Origin: Burkholderiaceae bacterium
GTDB taxonomy: Bacteria; Pseudomonadota; Gammaproteobacteria; Burkholderiales; Burkholderiaceae_C
DNA length: 64,000 bases
Direction: 5' to 3'
NCBI GenBank assembly: GCA_019234815.1
Contig: JAFALA010000032.1
Span: 1 to 64,000, forward strand
In this document: piece by piece, positions 34,062 through 43,025 of the stretch
How positions within the stretch are numbered: position 1 is the first letter of the stretch
Layout of the letters: each line of letters begins with the position of its first letter
The notes under the pieces: model-generated
Seen by the model: only the letters and a program-made list of their open reading frames with translations
Told to the model about the DNA's origin: nothing
Database searches by the model: none
Program-made: the position numbers and the translations under genes

Positions 34062-34075
34062 GCCGAATGGTTGTG
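34037..34075 (-). pseudogene. Remnant of a second folE2 3' end (gene ghost)
   Basis: Read on the minus strand this 39-nt stretch spells [12 protein letters not shown]-stop, identical to the last 12 residues of the intact FolE2 just downstream (34155-34949). The two copies differ at several codons (AAT/AAC, CAC/CAT, AGC/TCG, GCT/GCC, ATA/ATC, GCA/GCC, TAA/TGA) and every difference is synonymous. That pattern implies an independent, once-translated folE2 copy, not a recent tandem duplication. Upstream of the match no homology continues. It overlaps the 3' end of lysR. A shared GCCCGC...GCGGGC hairpin lies within both copies. Confidence 0.7.
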
Positions 34076-34154
34076 ACAAGCCACAAAGATACTCGTAGTC
34101 AGGCTTGCGCAATCGCAGCCCCGGCGCTCGCGCCGGGCCAAGCGTAGCTTGGGC

Positions 34155-34949
34155 TTATGCCCGCTCTATGCGGGCATAAGCGCTGTGATTGTGAATTGAT
34201 TCGAAGTTCTCGACGTCCGCCGTATAGCGGCCAATACGGGGCTCGGCATTCAGGCGCAAGGCCACGTCGCGCACCAGGTCCTCGACGAACTTGGGGTTTT
34301 CGTAGGCCCGCTCGGTGATCCACTTTTCGTCGCTGCGCTTGAGCAAGGGCCAGATTTCACTGGAGGCGCTCTCCTCGGCGAAGCGGACCAGTTCGGGCAG
34401 GCTCAGGCTGTCGTCCTTGAGTTCCACGCGCAGCGTGACCAGCGAGCGCTGGTTGTGTGCGCCGTAGTCGGAAATTTCCTTGGAGCAGGGGCACAGACTT
34501 TTGACCGGCACCGCCACCTCCAGCCACACCGAAGTCTGGCCGGCACGGGTTTCAGACAGCAGCATCCCTTGGTAGTCCAGCATGCTCTCGATGCCCGACA
34601 CGGGCGCGCGCTTGCGGATGAAGAACGAAAAGCGGACCTCGATGCGACCTTCCACGGCCTCCAGCTTGGACAGCATCTGCGCATGCAGGCTGCGCAGGCC
34701 GGCGGCGTCCAGCGGCTCGTGCAGGGCGTCCAGCCAGGCCACGAAGCGCGACATGTGGGTGCCCTTCTTCTCGGCCGGCAGGCTGACGTCCAGCGTCCAT
34801 TGCCCCACGGTCGGCTGCGCCTTGCCGCCGATGCGCAGGCTCAAGGGGTAGCGCACGTCCTTGACGCCGACGCGCTGGATCACCAGATGGCGCTCGTCGC
34901 GTTCGCTTTGGGTATCCGGAATGTGAAGTGCGCTGGTGACTTGGTTCAT
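34155..34949 (-). CDS. folE2: GTP cyclohydrolase FolE2 (type IB)
   Basis: 264 residues. Makes dihydroneopterin triphosphate from GTP, the first step of folate biosynthesis. Signatures: [55 protein letters not shown] (metal-binding Cys) and the C-terminal [18 protein letters not shown]. FolE2 enzymes can use metals other than zinc, and folE2 is often zinc-regulated, but no Zur box is visible. Downstream of dxs on the same strand with a 131-bp gap that contains a perfect hairpin. Confidence 0.96.
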   Translation of the reverse strand: MNQVTSALHIPDTQSERDERHLVIQRVGVKDVRYPLSLRIGGKAQPTVGQWTLDVSLPAEKKGTHMSRFVAWLDALHEPLDAAGLRSLHAQMLSKLEAVEGRIEVRFSFFIRKRAPVSGIESMLDYQGMLLSETRAGQTSVWLEVAVPVKSLCPCSKEISDYGAHNQRSLVTLRVELKDDSLSLPELVRFAEESASSEIWPLLKRSDEKWITERAYENPKFVEDLVRDVALRLNAEPRIGRYTADVENFESIHNHSAYARIERA

Positions 34950-34965
34950 ACTGAAAAATCGGGGA

Positions 34966-34986
34966 GACCGGAATCCATTTCCGGTC
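34966..34986 (-). promoter_or_regulatory. Hairpin/dyad just upstream of folE2
   Basis: GACCGGAA and TTCCGGTC form a perfect 8-bp dyad around 5 nt, ending 17 nt before the folE2 start. The folE2 start has no Shine-Dalgarno in the usual window; the leader after the dyad is TCCCCGATTTTTCAGT. It could be an operator or a leader structure. No known riboswitch is recognisable. Confidence 0.45.
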
Positions 34987-35080
34987 GTGTGATGCGAAGC
35001 ATGGCATCAAAGCGGCAACCTTGCCACGACAAGGACTTTGCCTAAGCGCTCTGCAAGCGCCGATCAGCAAAGTGTAGGGG

Positions 35081-37000
35081 TCATTGATTGACCACCGAAC
35101 GCAAGGCATGCGCGCCCATGGCGAAATGCTTGCGGACGGACTGCTCGATGCCATGGGCGTCGAGGCCGCACAGGCTCATCAGCTTGACGGGATCGCCGTG
35201 CTCGATGAACTCGTCGGGCAGGCCCAGCTGCAACACCGGCACCGACAGGCCCGCAGCTTGCAGCGATTCCATCACAGCGCTGCCGGCACCGCCCATCACG
35301 CAGCCGTCTTCCAAAGTGACCAGGGCGTCGTGGCTGCGGGCCAGACGCGCCACCAGCTCGTGATCCAGCGGCTTGACGAAGCGCATGTTGACAACCGTTG
35401 CGTCCAGGGCCTCGCCCGCCTCCAGGGCCGCCGTCAGCAACGTGCCAAACGCCAGGATGGCGACGCGCGTGGCGCCGCCCTGCCCCTTGGTCAAGCTCGA
35501 TTCACGGCGGATCTCACCTTTGCCCCATGTCCAGGCCGTCATGGCCGCATTGATCTCGACACCGGTGCCAGCGCCGCGTGGATAGCGCACGGTCACGGGG
35601 CCATCGTGCAGGAAACCGGTGTAGAGCGCCTGGCGGCATTCGTTCTCATCGGCCGGCGTCAGCACGCTCATGTTGGGAATGCAGCGCGTGAAGGCAATGT
35701 CGTAATTGCCGGCATGGGTGGCGCCATCGGCGCCAACCAGTCCTGCGCGATCGAGCGCGAACAGCACCGGCAGGTTCTGGATCGCGACGTCATGGATCAG
35801 TTGATCGTAGGCGCGCTGCAGGAAGGTGGAATAGATCGCCACCACGGGCTTGAGCCCTTCGCAAGCCAGGCCCGCGGCAAAGGTCACGGCATGCTGCTCG
35901 GCAATGCCGACGTCGTGATACCGGGTCGGGAAACGCTTGTGGAATTCGACCATGCCCGAGCCCTCGCGCATGGCCGGCGTGATGCCCACCAGGCGCGAAT
36001 CAGCCTCCGCCATGTCGCACAGCCAGGATCCGAACACCTGCGTGAAGGTGGTCTTTGCTGGCTTGCTGGACGGCTGGACGCCGACGCTGGGGTTGAACGG
36101 CGAGGGCCCGTGGTATTTGACGGGATCGGCCTCGGCGAGCTTGTAGCCCTGCCCTTTCTTGGTGACCACATGGAGGAATTGCGGACCGCCACGGTCGCGC
36201 AGGTTCTCCAGCGTGGGAATCAAGGCGTCGAGATCGTGGCCGTCGATCGGGCCCACGTAGTTGAAGCCGAATTCCTCGAAGATGGTGCCGGGCACGACCA
36301 TACCCTTGGTGTGCTCTTCGAAACGCCGAGCGAACTCGTAAAGCGGCGTGTTCTTGAGCACGCTCTTGGCACCTTCGCGGGCAGCAGCATAGAACTTGCC
36401 GCTCATCAGCCGCGCCAGGTACTTGTTCAAGGCGCCAACTGGCGGGCTGATCGACATATCGTTGTCGTTCAGGATCACCAGCACGTCGCCGAGCAGGCCG
36501 CCATGCGCCACGCCCGCGTTGTTGAGCGCCTCGAAGGCCATGCCGGCCGTCATCGCGCCGTCGCCGATGATAGCCACCGCCTTGCGCTCCTCGCCTTTGA
36601 GCTTGGCCGCCATGGCCATGCCGTGCGCGGCGGAAATGGAGGTGCTGGAATGCGCGGTGCCGAAGGTGTCGTACTCGCTTTCGTCGCGGCGCGGGAAGCC
36701 GCTGATGCCGCCGAGCTGGCGCAGCGAGTCCATGCGCTCGCGCCGTCCGGTCAGGATCTTGTGCGGATAGGTCTGGTGCCCCACGTCCCAGACCAGCCGG
36801 TCACGCGGCGTGTTGAAGACATAGTGCAAGGCCACGGTCAGCTCCACCGTGCCCAGGTTCGACGACAGATGGCCGCCCGTCTTGGCCACGCTCTCGAGCA
36901 GATAGGCTCGCAGTTCGTCGGCCAGCTTGTGCAGGTCGGCGCGCGGCATGCGGCGCAGATCGGCCGGGCTGTTGATCGTCTTCAGCAATGAATAGTTCAT
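35081..37000 (-). CDS. dxs: 1-deoxy-D-xylulose-5-phosphate synthase
   Basis: 639 residues. Thiamine-diphosphate enzyme condensing pyruvate and glyceraldehyde-3-phosphate at the entry to the MEP isoprenoid pathway. Seen: [34 protein letters not shown], the ThDP motif [19 protein letters not shown]...NDNDMSIS, transketolase-like [13 protein letters not shown] and C-terminal LEDGCVMGG. Follows ispA by 78 nt in the conserved xseB-ispA-dxs order, so probably one transcript. Confidence 0.98.
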   Translation of the reverse strand: MNYSLLKTINSPADLRRMPRADLHKLADELRAYLLESVAKTGGHLSSNLGTVELTVALHYVFNTPRDRLVWDVGHQTYPHKILTGRRERMDSLRQLGGISGFPRRDESEYDTFGTAHSSTSISAAHGMAMAAKLKGEERKAVAIIGDGAMTAGMAFEALNNAGVAHGGLLGDVLVILNDNDMSISPPVGALNKYLARLMSGKFYAAAREGAKSVLKNTPLYEFARRFEEHTKGMVVPGTIFEEFGFNYVGPIDGHDLDALIPTLENLRDRGGPQFLHVVTKKGQGYKLAEADPVKYHGPSPFNPSVGVQPSSKPAKTTFTQVFGSWLCDMAEADSRLVGITPAMREGSGMVEFHKRFPTRYHDVGIAEQHAVTFAAGLACEGLKPVVAIYSTFLQRAYDQLIHDVAIQNLPVLFALDRAGLVGADGATHAGNYDIAFTRCIPNMSVLTPADENECRQALYTGFLHDGPVTVRYPRGAGTGVEINAAMTAWTWGKGEIRRESSLTKGQGGATRVAILAFGTLLTAALEAGEALDATVVNMRFVKPLDHELVARLARSHDALVTLEDGCVMGGAGSAVMESLQAAGLSVPVLQLGLPDEFIEHGDPVKLMSLCGLDAHGIEQSVRKHFAMGAHALRSVVNQ

Positions 37001-37050
37001 CAGGAGGTGGTCGATCGATTCAATACGTCAAAAAATGGCACAGGCAAGCT

Positions 37051-37092
37051 TCAGTTGTCGCGATTCAGTTGTCGCGATTCAGTTGTCGCGAT
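37051..37092. repeat. Three tandem copies of a 14-bp unit at the ispA 3' end
   Basis: TCAGTTGTCGCGAT is repeated exactly three times in a row. The ispA stop codon and its last two codons (CGC GAC AAC TGA) lie in the copy at 37079-37092; the other two are noncoding, in the ispA-dxs gap. A unit length not divisible by three lets it vary without shifting ispA, since the reading frame ends in the first copy. Confidence 0.9.
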
Positions 37093-37966
37093 CCACGACC
37101 TTGTCGGCCAGCATGCCCAGCCATGCCGTGTGCGCCAGGCCGCTGCGACGCAACGCAGTGTGAGCCTGCGCGCGCAGCGCCTGCGCATAGTCGCCCGCAG
37201 CCTGCAGACCCAGGATGCTCACGTAAGTCGGCTTGTTGGCATCCTGATCCTTGCCGGCCGTCTTGCCCAGTACGACGGAATCCTGCGTGACGTCCAGGAT
37301 GTCGTCGACGACCTGGAAGGCCAGGCCCACCGCGGCGCCGTAGTCGCTCAGGGCCGACCATGCATGGGCATCGACGCTGCCGCAAGCCGCGCCCATCAGC
37401 ACGCTGGCCTGCAGCAGCACACCCGTCTTCAGGCGGTGCATGGTGCGCAACTCCTGCTCGCTGAGCGACTTGCCCACGCTGGCCAAGTCGATGGCCTGGC
37501 CGCCGGCCATGCCCTCGTACCCCGAGGCCCGGGCCAGCAGGCTGCAAAGCCGGGCCTGCAGCGCCGGCTCCACGCCGGCGTCCGGCGTCAAGACCTCGAA
37601 GGCCAGCGCCTGCATGGCGTCGCCGGCCAGCATGGCCTGCGCCTCGCCGTACTGCACATGCACCGTGGGCTTGCCGCGGCGCAGGATATCGTTGTCCATG
37701 CAGGGCATGTCGTCGTGCACCAGGGAATAGGCGTGAATCAGCTCGACAGCGCAGGCGGCGCGCAAGGCAGGCTCGCTCAAACCATCGACCGCTTCCGCAG
37801 CGGCCAGCACGAGCAAGGGGCGCAAGCGCTTGCCTGCACCCAGCACCGCATAGCGCATCACCTCACCCAGGCCCGCGGGTGCTCCCTTGGGCGTCCAGTC
37901 TTCCAACGCGTTTTCGACTTGTGTCAGGCCGCGCGTCATCCATTGCTCAAAAATGCCAGCATCCAT
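37079..37966 (-). CDS. ispA: Geranyl/farnesyl diphosphate synthase
   Basis: 295 residues from MDAGIFEQW; the track's 35-residue extension reads through the end of xseB. Chain-elongating prenyltransferase: first Asp-rich motif HDDMPCMDNDILRRGKPTVH, second DDILDVTQ, GEAQAMLAGDAMQALAFE and GKTAGKDQDANKPTYVSILG. Makes FPP for undecaprenyl and quinone side chains. Starts one base after the xseB stop, so translationally coupled. Its last codons are part of the 14-bp repeat. Confidence 0.96.
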   Translation of the reverse strand: MDAGIFEQWMTRGLTQVENALEDWTPKGAPAGLGEVMRYAVLGAGKRLRPLLVLAAAEAVDGLSEPALRAACAVELIHAYSLVHDDMPCMDNDILRRGKPTVHVQYGEAQAMLAGDAMQALAFEVLTPDAGVEPALQARLCSLLARASGYEGMAGGQAIDLASVGKSLSEQELRTMHRLKTGVLLQASVLMGAACGSVDAHAWSALSDYGAAVGLAFQVVDDILDVTQDSVVLGKTAGKDQDANKPTYVSILGLQAAGDYAQALRAQAHTALRRSGLAHTAWLGMLADKVVDRDN

Positions 37967-37967
37967 C

Positions 37968-38219
37968 TTATTTTTCCTCCCAGGCTTGCATCTGCCCGCC
38001 TTCCAGCAACTTGACTTGCTGTTCGACGGCCTGCAACCGGTCTCGGCAAAAAACGAGCAACTCACCCCCACGCCGATAACTGTTCAGCAACTGATCCAAA
38101 GGCATTTGCCCGGCTTCCATGGACGCCACCAAGCGTTCCAATTCCTCGAGCGCGTGCTCGTAGCTGGCGGGAGACGCAGCATCCATGACTGCCTTGCTGG
38201 GGGCGGAAGATTTACTCAT
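37968..38219 (-). CDS. xseB: Exodeoxyribonuclease VII small subunit
   Basis: 83 residues from MSKSSAPSK; the track's upstream 32 residues are not convincing. [55 protein letters not shown] is the coiled-coil XseB signature. Works with XseA (not in the window). Head of the xseB-ispA-dxs operon. Confidence 0.95.
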   Translation of the reverse strand: MSKSSAPSKAVMDAASPASYEHALEELERLVASMEAGQMPLDQLLNSYRRGGELLVFCRDRLQAVEQQVKLLEGGQMQAWEEK

Positions 38220-38677
38220 GAGAAGGGCGCAATTGTAGTCAGCACGCCACGCACCTTCATCGTATGGTCTTGGTGTGTACTCACCTAGCCACACCCAAAA
38301 TAGGTGATTGCACAAATCTTACTCACCTGACTCAACTTTTTCAGGGGTAGAATCCCAGGTTCGCTGCTGAATTGCCATCCCAGCATGGTCATTTTTCAAC
38401 AGCGATTGGGGAGCCCGGCGACAGAGTCAAGTCATGATCGACAGCAACGTCAACATCGTGACCGACATCATGTTGATTCCGGGCTTTTTGACACAAACCC
38501 GGCTTTGCTCGCCACAACTCCTTTTGCAAGTCGCAGGTCCCCGGCGCAAGCACCTTTTACGCGTTGATTACGCGTTGATGTTCGCACCGTCGAAACCTTG
38601 TCAGTTCTTGTAAAGAAGTCGATGGCCCATGCATGGCCGGGGGGTTGACATTGGTTTCTTGGAGACCCAATTGGATC
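38220..38677. promoter_or_regulatory. Long intergenic region with ACTCACCT repeats
   Basis: 458 nt between divergent xseB and the Rieske oxygenase gene. ACTCACCT occurs at 38279-38286 and 38321-38328, 42 bp apart on the same face of the helix, and TCACCTA/TAGGTGA form a 7-bp inverted repeat (38281-38307). A TAGAAT -10-like box is at 38348. A 59-codon ORF starting MIDSNVNIVTDIM (38434-38613) has no Shine-Dalgarno and no recognised homology, so I do not call it a gene. Confidence 0.5.
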
Positions 38678-39796
38678 ATGTCCGACCTGAGCCTCTCTCT
38701 CACATCGCTTGAACGCAGCCAGACACAGCTGCCCGTCACTTCCTATTTCGATGAGGCCTTGTTCCGTAGGGAACAGGAACTGATCTTCCAGTCCGGCCCC
38801 CGCTACCTTGGGCATGCGCTCGCGCTGCCCGAGGTGGGCGACTATTACGCCCTGCCCCAGGAGCAGGAAGGGCGGGTGCTGGTGCGCACGCCCCAAGGCA
38901 TCGAGCTGCTTTCCAACGTCTGCCGCCACCGCCAGGCCGTGATGCTGCGCGAGCGCGGCAACACCCGCAGCAACCTCGTCTGCCCCCTGCACCGCTGGAC
39001 CTACTCGCTGAGCGGCGAATTGCTGGGTGCCCCGCACTTCGACCACGACCCCTGCCTGAACCTGAACCGCTACAAGGTCCGCGAATGGAACGGCCTGCTG
39101 TTCGAGGAGACGCCGCATAACGCCGCCAACGACGTGGCCGCGCGGCTGGCCGGCATGGGTCCGCGCCATGAACTGGACTTTTCCGGCTATGTGCTGGACA
39201 AGGTCCAGATGCATGAATGCGACTACAACTGGAAGACCTTCATCGAGGTCTATCTGGAGGACTATCACGTCGGCCCCTTCCATCCCGGACTGGGCCAGTT
39301 CGTGACCTGCGACGACCTGTCCTGGGAATTCGGCATGCATCATTCGGTGCAGACGGTCGGCATCAACAAGGCCCTCAGCAAACCGGGCTCGGAGATCTAC
39401 CGCAAGTGGCACGACCAGGTCCTGCAGTTCACCGGCGGCGTGGCGCCCAAGCAAGGCGCCATCTGGCTGACCTACTACCCGAACATCATGGTCGAGTGGT
39501 ATCCGCATGTGCTGGTGGTGTCCTCGCTGTTCCCGACCGGCCCGCAGAAGACGACCAATATCGTCGAGTTCTACTACCCGGAAGAGATCGCAGCGTTCGA
39601 GCGCGAATTCGTCGAAGCCAACCAGGCCGCTTACATGGAGACCTGCATTGAGGACGATGAAATCGCGCTGCGCATGGACTGGGGCCGCAAGGCCCTGATG
39701 GAGCGCGGCGACAACGAGGTCGGCCCCTACCAAAGCCCCATGGAAGACGGCATGCAGCACTTCCACGAGTGGTACCGCCGCGAGATGAAGCTCTGA
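38678..39796 (+). CDS. Rieske non-heme iron oxygenase, alpha subunit
   Basis: About 372 residues from MSDLSLSLTSLER. The N-terminal Rieske domain has the [2Fe-2S] ligands Cys82/His84 (NVCRHRQ) and Cys102/His105 (VCPLHRW). The catalytic domain has EVYLEDYHVGPFHPGL, which carries the two mononuclear-iron histidines. It would need a reductase, not encoded nearby. Aromatic ring-hydroxylating and choline/carnitine-type oxygenases share this pattern, so the substrate is not decidable. First gene of a likely operon with the DMT transporter and sulfurtransferase. Confidence 0.9.
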   Translation: MSDLSLSLTSLERSQTQLPVTSYFDEALFRREQELIFQSGPRYLGHALALPEVGDYYALPQEQEGRVLVRTPQGIELLSNVCRHRQAVMLRERGNTRSNLVCPLHRWTYSLSGELLGAPHFDHDPCLNLNRYKVREWNGLLFEETPHNAANDVAARLAGMGPRHELDFSGYVLDKVQMHECDYNWKTFIEVYLEDYHVGPFHPGLGQFVTCDDLSWEFGMHHSVQTVGINKALSKPGSEIYRKWHDQVLQFTGGVAPKQGAIWLTYYPNIMVEWYPHVLVVSSLFPTGPQKTTNIVEFYYPEEIAAFEREFVEANQAAYMETCIEDDEIALRMDWGRKALMERGDNEVGPYQSPMEDGMQHFHEWYRREMKL

Positions 39797-39807
39797 AGGA
39801 GCCGCGC

Positions 39808-40752
39808 GTGCCGGCCTCCATGCTGATGATCGCGGCGAGCTTCCTGTTCGCCACGATGGGGGTGTGCGTCAAGCTGGCGTCGGAGTTCTACTCGGCCGGC
39901 GAGATCGTCATGTACCGCGGCCTGGTCGGCACGCTCATGATGGCCTTGTGGGCTGCCAGCCAGGGCCTGAGCCTGCGCACCCGACTGCCGGCCATGCACC
40001 TGCGGCGCAGCCTCGCGGGCGTCATCGCGCTGCTGCTGTGGTTCTATGCCATAGGCAAGCTGCCGCTGGCGACGGCAATGACCCTGAACTACATGTCGTC
40101 GATCTGGATGGCGCTGTTCCTGATTGCGGGCCACCTGCTGCTGAAACGCAACCAGGTAGACCCGCGCCTGATCGCTGCCGTGCTGCTCGGGTTTGCCGGC
40201 GTGGCCCTGGTGCTGCACCCGACATTCGCGGAGCAGCAACTGGCATACGGCCTGTGCGGCTTGGTGTCAGGCGTGCTGGCGGCGACGGCCTATCTGCAGG
40301 TGTCGGCGCTGGGACAGGCCGGCGAGCCGGAGTACCGGATCGTCTTCTACTTTTCCATGGGCGGCGCCGCGGCGGGCGCGCTCGGCACCTGGGCGAGCCA
40401 ATGGCATGCAGCCACCGCTTCCGCGGCCGGCCTGCACGGACACACCGTCAAAGGCGCGGCGCTGCTGATCGCCGTGGGTGTGCTGGCCACCCTTGCGCAA
40501 TGGATGATGACGCGCGCCTACGGTCGCGGCAAGACGCTGGTCAACGCCAGTCTGCAATACTTGGGCATTGCGTTCTCGGCGCTCTATGGCGTGCTGCTCT
40601 TCCACGACCGCCTGGCATACAGCGCGATGCTGGGCATCGCGCTGATCGTGATGGCGGGCCTGGGTGCAACGCTGCTGCGCAGCGCCGGGAATTTCAGCAA
40701 GCCTTCGGCCTGCAGTTCCACGACATCCACGCTTTCAATGATCAGCGAGTGA
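39808..40752 (+). CDS. DMT (EamA) family transporter
   Basis: 314 residues starting at GTG 39808, which has AAGGAG 6 nt upstream; the track start at 39769 lies within the Rieske gene and lacks one. About ten TM segments in two EamA halves (SMLMIAASFLFATMGVCVKLAS; GALLIAVGVLATLAQWMMTRAYGRGKTLV; SALYGVLLF). Drug/metabolite exporter superfamily; cargo unknown. The stop is 3 nt before the sulfurtransferase start. Confidence 0.92.
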   Translation: MPASMLMIAASFLFATMGVCVKLASEFYSAGEIVMYRGLVGTLMMALWAASQGLSLRTRLPAMHLRRSLAGVIALLLWFYAIGKLPLATAMTLNYMSSIWMALFLIAGHLLLKRNQVDPRLIAAVLLGFAGVALVLHPTFAEQQLAYGLCGLVSGVLAATAYLQVSALGQAGEPEYRIVFYFSMGGAAAGALGTWASQWHAATASAAGLHGHTVKGAALLIAVGVLATLAQWMMTRAYGRGKTLVNASLQYLGIAFSALYGVLLFHDRLAYSAMLGIALIVMAGLGATLLRSAGNFSKPSACSSTTSTLSMISE

Positions 40753-40755
40753 ATC

Positions 40756-41628
40756 ATGAGCAACACCCCTGCGCCCTTTCGAACCCTCATCAGCGCCGCC
40801 GAGTTGCAAGCGCTCCGATCGCAAGAACTGCCCCTGCTGCTGGTCGATGTCAGCTTCGACCTGACCGATCCCGGCGCAGGTGAGCGGGCCTACCAGAAGG
40901 AGCACTTGCCCGGTGCGCATTACCTGCACCTGGAACGCGACCTGAGCGGCCCCAAGACATCGCCCGGCCCCGCATTCACCGGACGGCACCCCCTGCCCGA
41001 CCGCGAAGCCTTCGCCCTTGAGCTCTCGGCGCTGGGCCTCAACGCCCACACCCAGGTGGTGGTCTACGACAACCAGAACGGCATAACGGCTGCGCGCCTG
41101 TGGTGGATGCTGCGCTGGCTGGGCCATGAGGCAGTGGCCGTGCTGGACGGCGGCCTGGCCGCCTGGTGCGCTGGCCAGGGCGAACTCACCAGCGAGCCGC
41201 CTGCCGCAAGCCGGGTCGGCAACTTCAAGCTCCAAGCCAGCCTGGAGACCACCGTCGATGCACCCGCCCTGCTGACCCAGCTGGGCAAGGTTCGATTGAT
41301 CGACGCACGCGCCGGCGAACGCTTTCGCGGCGAAACCGAGCCGCTGGACGCCAAGGCCGGCCACATTCCCGGCGCAGTCAACCGCTTCTTCAAGGACAAC
41401 CTGGGCGCGGACGGCCGCTTCAAGCCGGCGGAGCAACTGCAGGCCGAATTCGAAAAACTGCTCGCCCCGTTTGAAGCCGACCAGGTCGTGCACCAATGCG
41501 GCTCTGGCGTCACCGCCTGCCACAACCTGCTCGCCATGGCGCATGCCGGCTTCAGCGGCGCAAGGCTTTACCCCGGATCCTGGAGCGAATGGTCGGCTGA
41601 TCCCGGCCGGCCGACAGCACAAGGCTGA
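40756..41628 (+). CDS. sseA: 3-mercaptopyruvate sulfurtransferase (tandem rhodanese)
   Basis: 290 residues with two rhodanese domains; the second carries the catalytic CGSGVTACHNL, the CGSGVTA form of 3-mercaptopyruvate sulfurtransferases (classical rhodaneses have CRKGxT). GAHYLHLERDLSGPKTSPGPAFTGRHPLP is the usual MST first domain. Moves sulfur from 3-mercaptopyruvate to thiols or cyanide. Follows the DMT gene directly. Confidence 0.93.
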   Translation: MSNTPAPFRTLISAAELQALRSQELPLLLVDVSFDLTDPGAGERAYQKEHLPGAHYLHLERDLSGPKTSPGPAFTGRHPLPDREAFALELSALGLNAHTQVVVYDNQNGITAARLWWMLRWLGHEAVAVLDGGLAAWCAGQGELTSEPPAASRVGNFKLQASLETTVDAPALLTQLGKVRLIDARAGERFRGETEPLDAKAGHIPGAVNRFFKDNLGADGRFKPAEQLQAEFEKLLAPFEADQVVHQCGSGVTACHNLLAMAHAGFSGARLYPGSWSEWSADPGRPTAQG

Positions 41629-41641
41629 GGGTCTCCCGTAC

Positions 41642-41663
41642 GTTCTTGACATACCGCAAGAAC
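41642..41663. promoter_or_regulatory. Inverted repeat with TTGACA before usp gene
   Basis: GTTCTTG and CAAGAAC are perfect arms around 8 nt, 13 bp after sseA and 77 bp before the usp start. The left arm overlaps a consensus TTGACA, but the best -10 (CAAATA, 19 bp away) is poor. Could be an operator; too little to name. Confidence 0.35.
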
Positions 41664-41739
41664 CGCGCCACAAATAGGCGCAACATCGTGAAATCGAATT
41701 GGCCGAATTGGTATTCGAGCTTTACGGGAGATCTTCACC

Positions 41740-42174
41740 ATGTTCAAACACATCATCGTTCCCACCGACGGTTCCGACATCACAGCCAAGGCTGTCGAGA
41801 AAGCCCTGGCCCTGGCACAGCTCCACAAGTCCAAGGTCTACGTCATCACGATCAAGGAACCCTTCCCCTATTCGGCCGTGTCGGAAATGCAGCCCACGCC
41901 GCCGCAGGAGTTCTACGACGCGCAGGAGCGCATGGCCCAAGCGCGCCTGCGCCAGGTGCTGGACGCCGCCACCCCATTGGGCGTGGACTGCGAATGTCAC
42001 AGCGTCGAAGCACTGCACGCCTGGGAAGCCATCATCGAGCACGCCAAACGCCACGGTGCCGACCTGATCGTGATGGCCTCGCATGGCCGGCGCGGCGTGC
42101 AGGCCCTGCTGCTGGGCAGCGAAACGCAGAAGGTGCTGACGCACTCGACCATCCCGGTGCTGGTGGTGCGTTGA
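41740..42174 (+). CDS. Universal stress protein (UspA family)
   Basis: 144 residues, single Usp domain: FKHIIVPTDGSDITAKAVEKALALA at the N-terminus and ADLIVMASHGRRGVQALLLGSETQKVLTHSTIPVLVV at the end, which contains the ATP-binding G2xG9x(S/T) motif. So it is probably of the ATP-binding class. Shine-Dalgarno GGAG at 9 nt. Confidence 0.95.
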   Translation: MFKHIIVPTDGSDITAKAVEKALALAQLHKSKVYVITIKEPFPYSAVSEMQPTPPQEFYDAQERMAQARLRQVLDAATPLGVDCECHSVEALHAWEAIIEHAKRHGADLIVMASHGRRGVQALLLGSETQKVLTHSTIPVLVVR

Positions 42175-42218
42175 CCTGGCGTTGGGCTGGAGCTGGAGGT
42201 TGGCTTTAAAGCCGGCTT

Positions 42219-42998
42219 TCAGCCGTGCTGCTCCAGGCTGCCGACCGCCAGCACCACCAGCGCCATGCCGCTTGCCAGCCAGAACAGCTGGTAGGCAGTG
42301 TCGCGCCAAGGCAGGCGGCGCTGCAGTTGCGGAATCAAGTCCGCCACGGCGACGTAAATGAAACTGCTGGAGGCGGCCACCATCAGATACGGGAACAGGG
42401 CCTCCCAAGGCCCGACGACGAAATAGCCGAGCACGCCGCCCGCGACGGCCGCCAGCCCCGAGACCGCATTGAACAGCAGGGCCCTGGCCCGCGTGAAACC
42501 GGCATTCAGCAGCACGATGTAGTCGCCCACCTCCTGCGGAATCTCGTGCGCAATGATGGCCAGCGCCGTGACCCAGCCCAGCCGGGTGTCGCTCAGGAAC
42601 GCCGCCGCGATGATGATGCCGTCGCAAAAATTGTGGATGCTGTCTCCCACCAGCACGCTCATGCCGCCCCGCCCGGCCTGGTGCTCATCGAAATGATGGT
42701 GGTGGTGATGCCCGTCCCCTTCGTGATGGTGACTGTGCCGGTACAACTCGGCCTTCTCGAGCAGGAAGAAGAACATCAGGCCGCACAGCAGGGTCAGGAA
42801 CAGCGCATGGGGACTGGCCTTGCTCTCGAACGCCTCCGGCAATACATGCAGCAGCGCGGTGGACAGCAGCACCCCGGCCGACAGGCTGACCAGGTGCCGC
42901 ACCATCGTGCTCAACAGCTTGACGGTCAGGCTGGCGGCGATCAGTACCGACAGCAGGCCACCCACGAAAGTGGCCAACACGATGTGCAAAAGGGTCAT
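42219..42998 (-). CDS. ZIP family metal transporter
   Basis: About 259 residues from MTLLHIVLATF; the track's five extra residues need a TTG start. Eight predicted TM segments with a His-rich cytoplasmic loop (HSHHHEGDGHHHHHHFDEH) between TM3 and TM4 and the metal-path motifs SIHNFCDGIIIAAAF (TM4) and IIAHEIPQEVGDYIVL (TM5). Imports zinc or another divalent metal, or may work in either direction. Convergent with the usp gene. Confidence 0.93.
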   Translation of the reverse strand: MTLLHIVLATFVGGLLSVLIAASLTVKLLSTMVRHLVSLSAGVLLSTALLHVLPEAFESKASPHALFLTLLCGLMFFFLLEKAELYRHSHHHEGDGHHHHHHFDEHQAGRGGMSVLVGDSIHNFCDGIIIAAAFLSDTRLGWVTALAIIAHEIPQEVGDYIVLLNAGFTRARALLFNAVSGLAAVAGGVLGYFVVGPWEALFPYLMVAASSSFIYVAVADLIPQLQRRLPWRDTAYQLFWLASGMALVVLAVGSLEQHG

Positions 42999-43025
42999 GG
43001 AGAGGGCCCGCAAAAATTGCGCTGC

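Noticed and set aside
37001-37010. AGGAGGT sequence next to the dxs start
   Set aside because: It is on the plus strand; dxs is on the minus strand, so it is not its ribosome-binding site.
38434-38613. 59-codon ORF MIDSNVNIVTDIM upstream of the Rieske gene
   Set aside because: No Shine-Dalgarno, no homology recognised; the following amino acids look random. Not called a gene.
42202-42213. GGCTTTAAAGCC palindrome between usp and ZIP genes as a terminator
   Set aside because: Only 6-bp arms with no loop and no T-run; cannot be supported.
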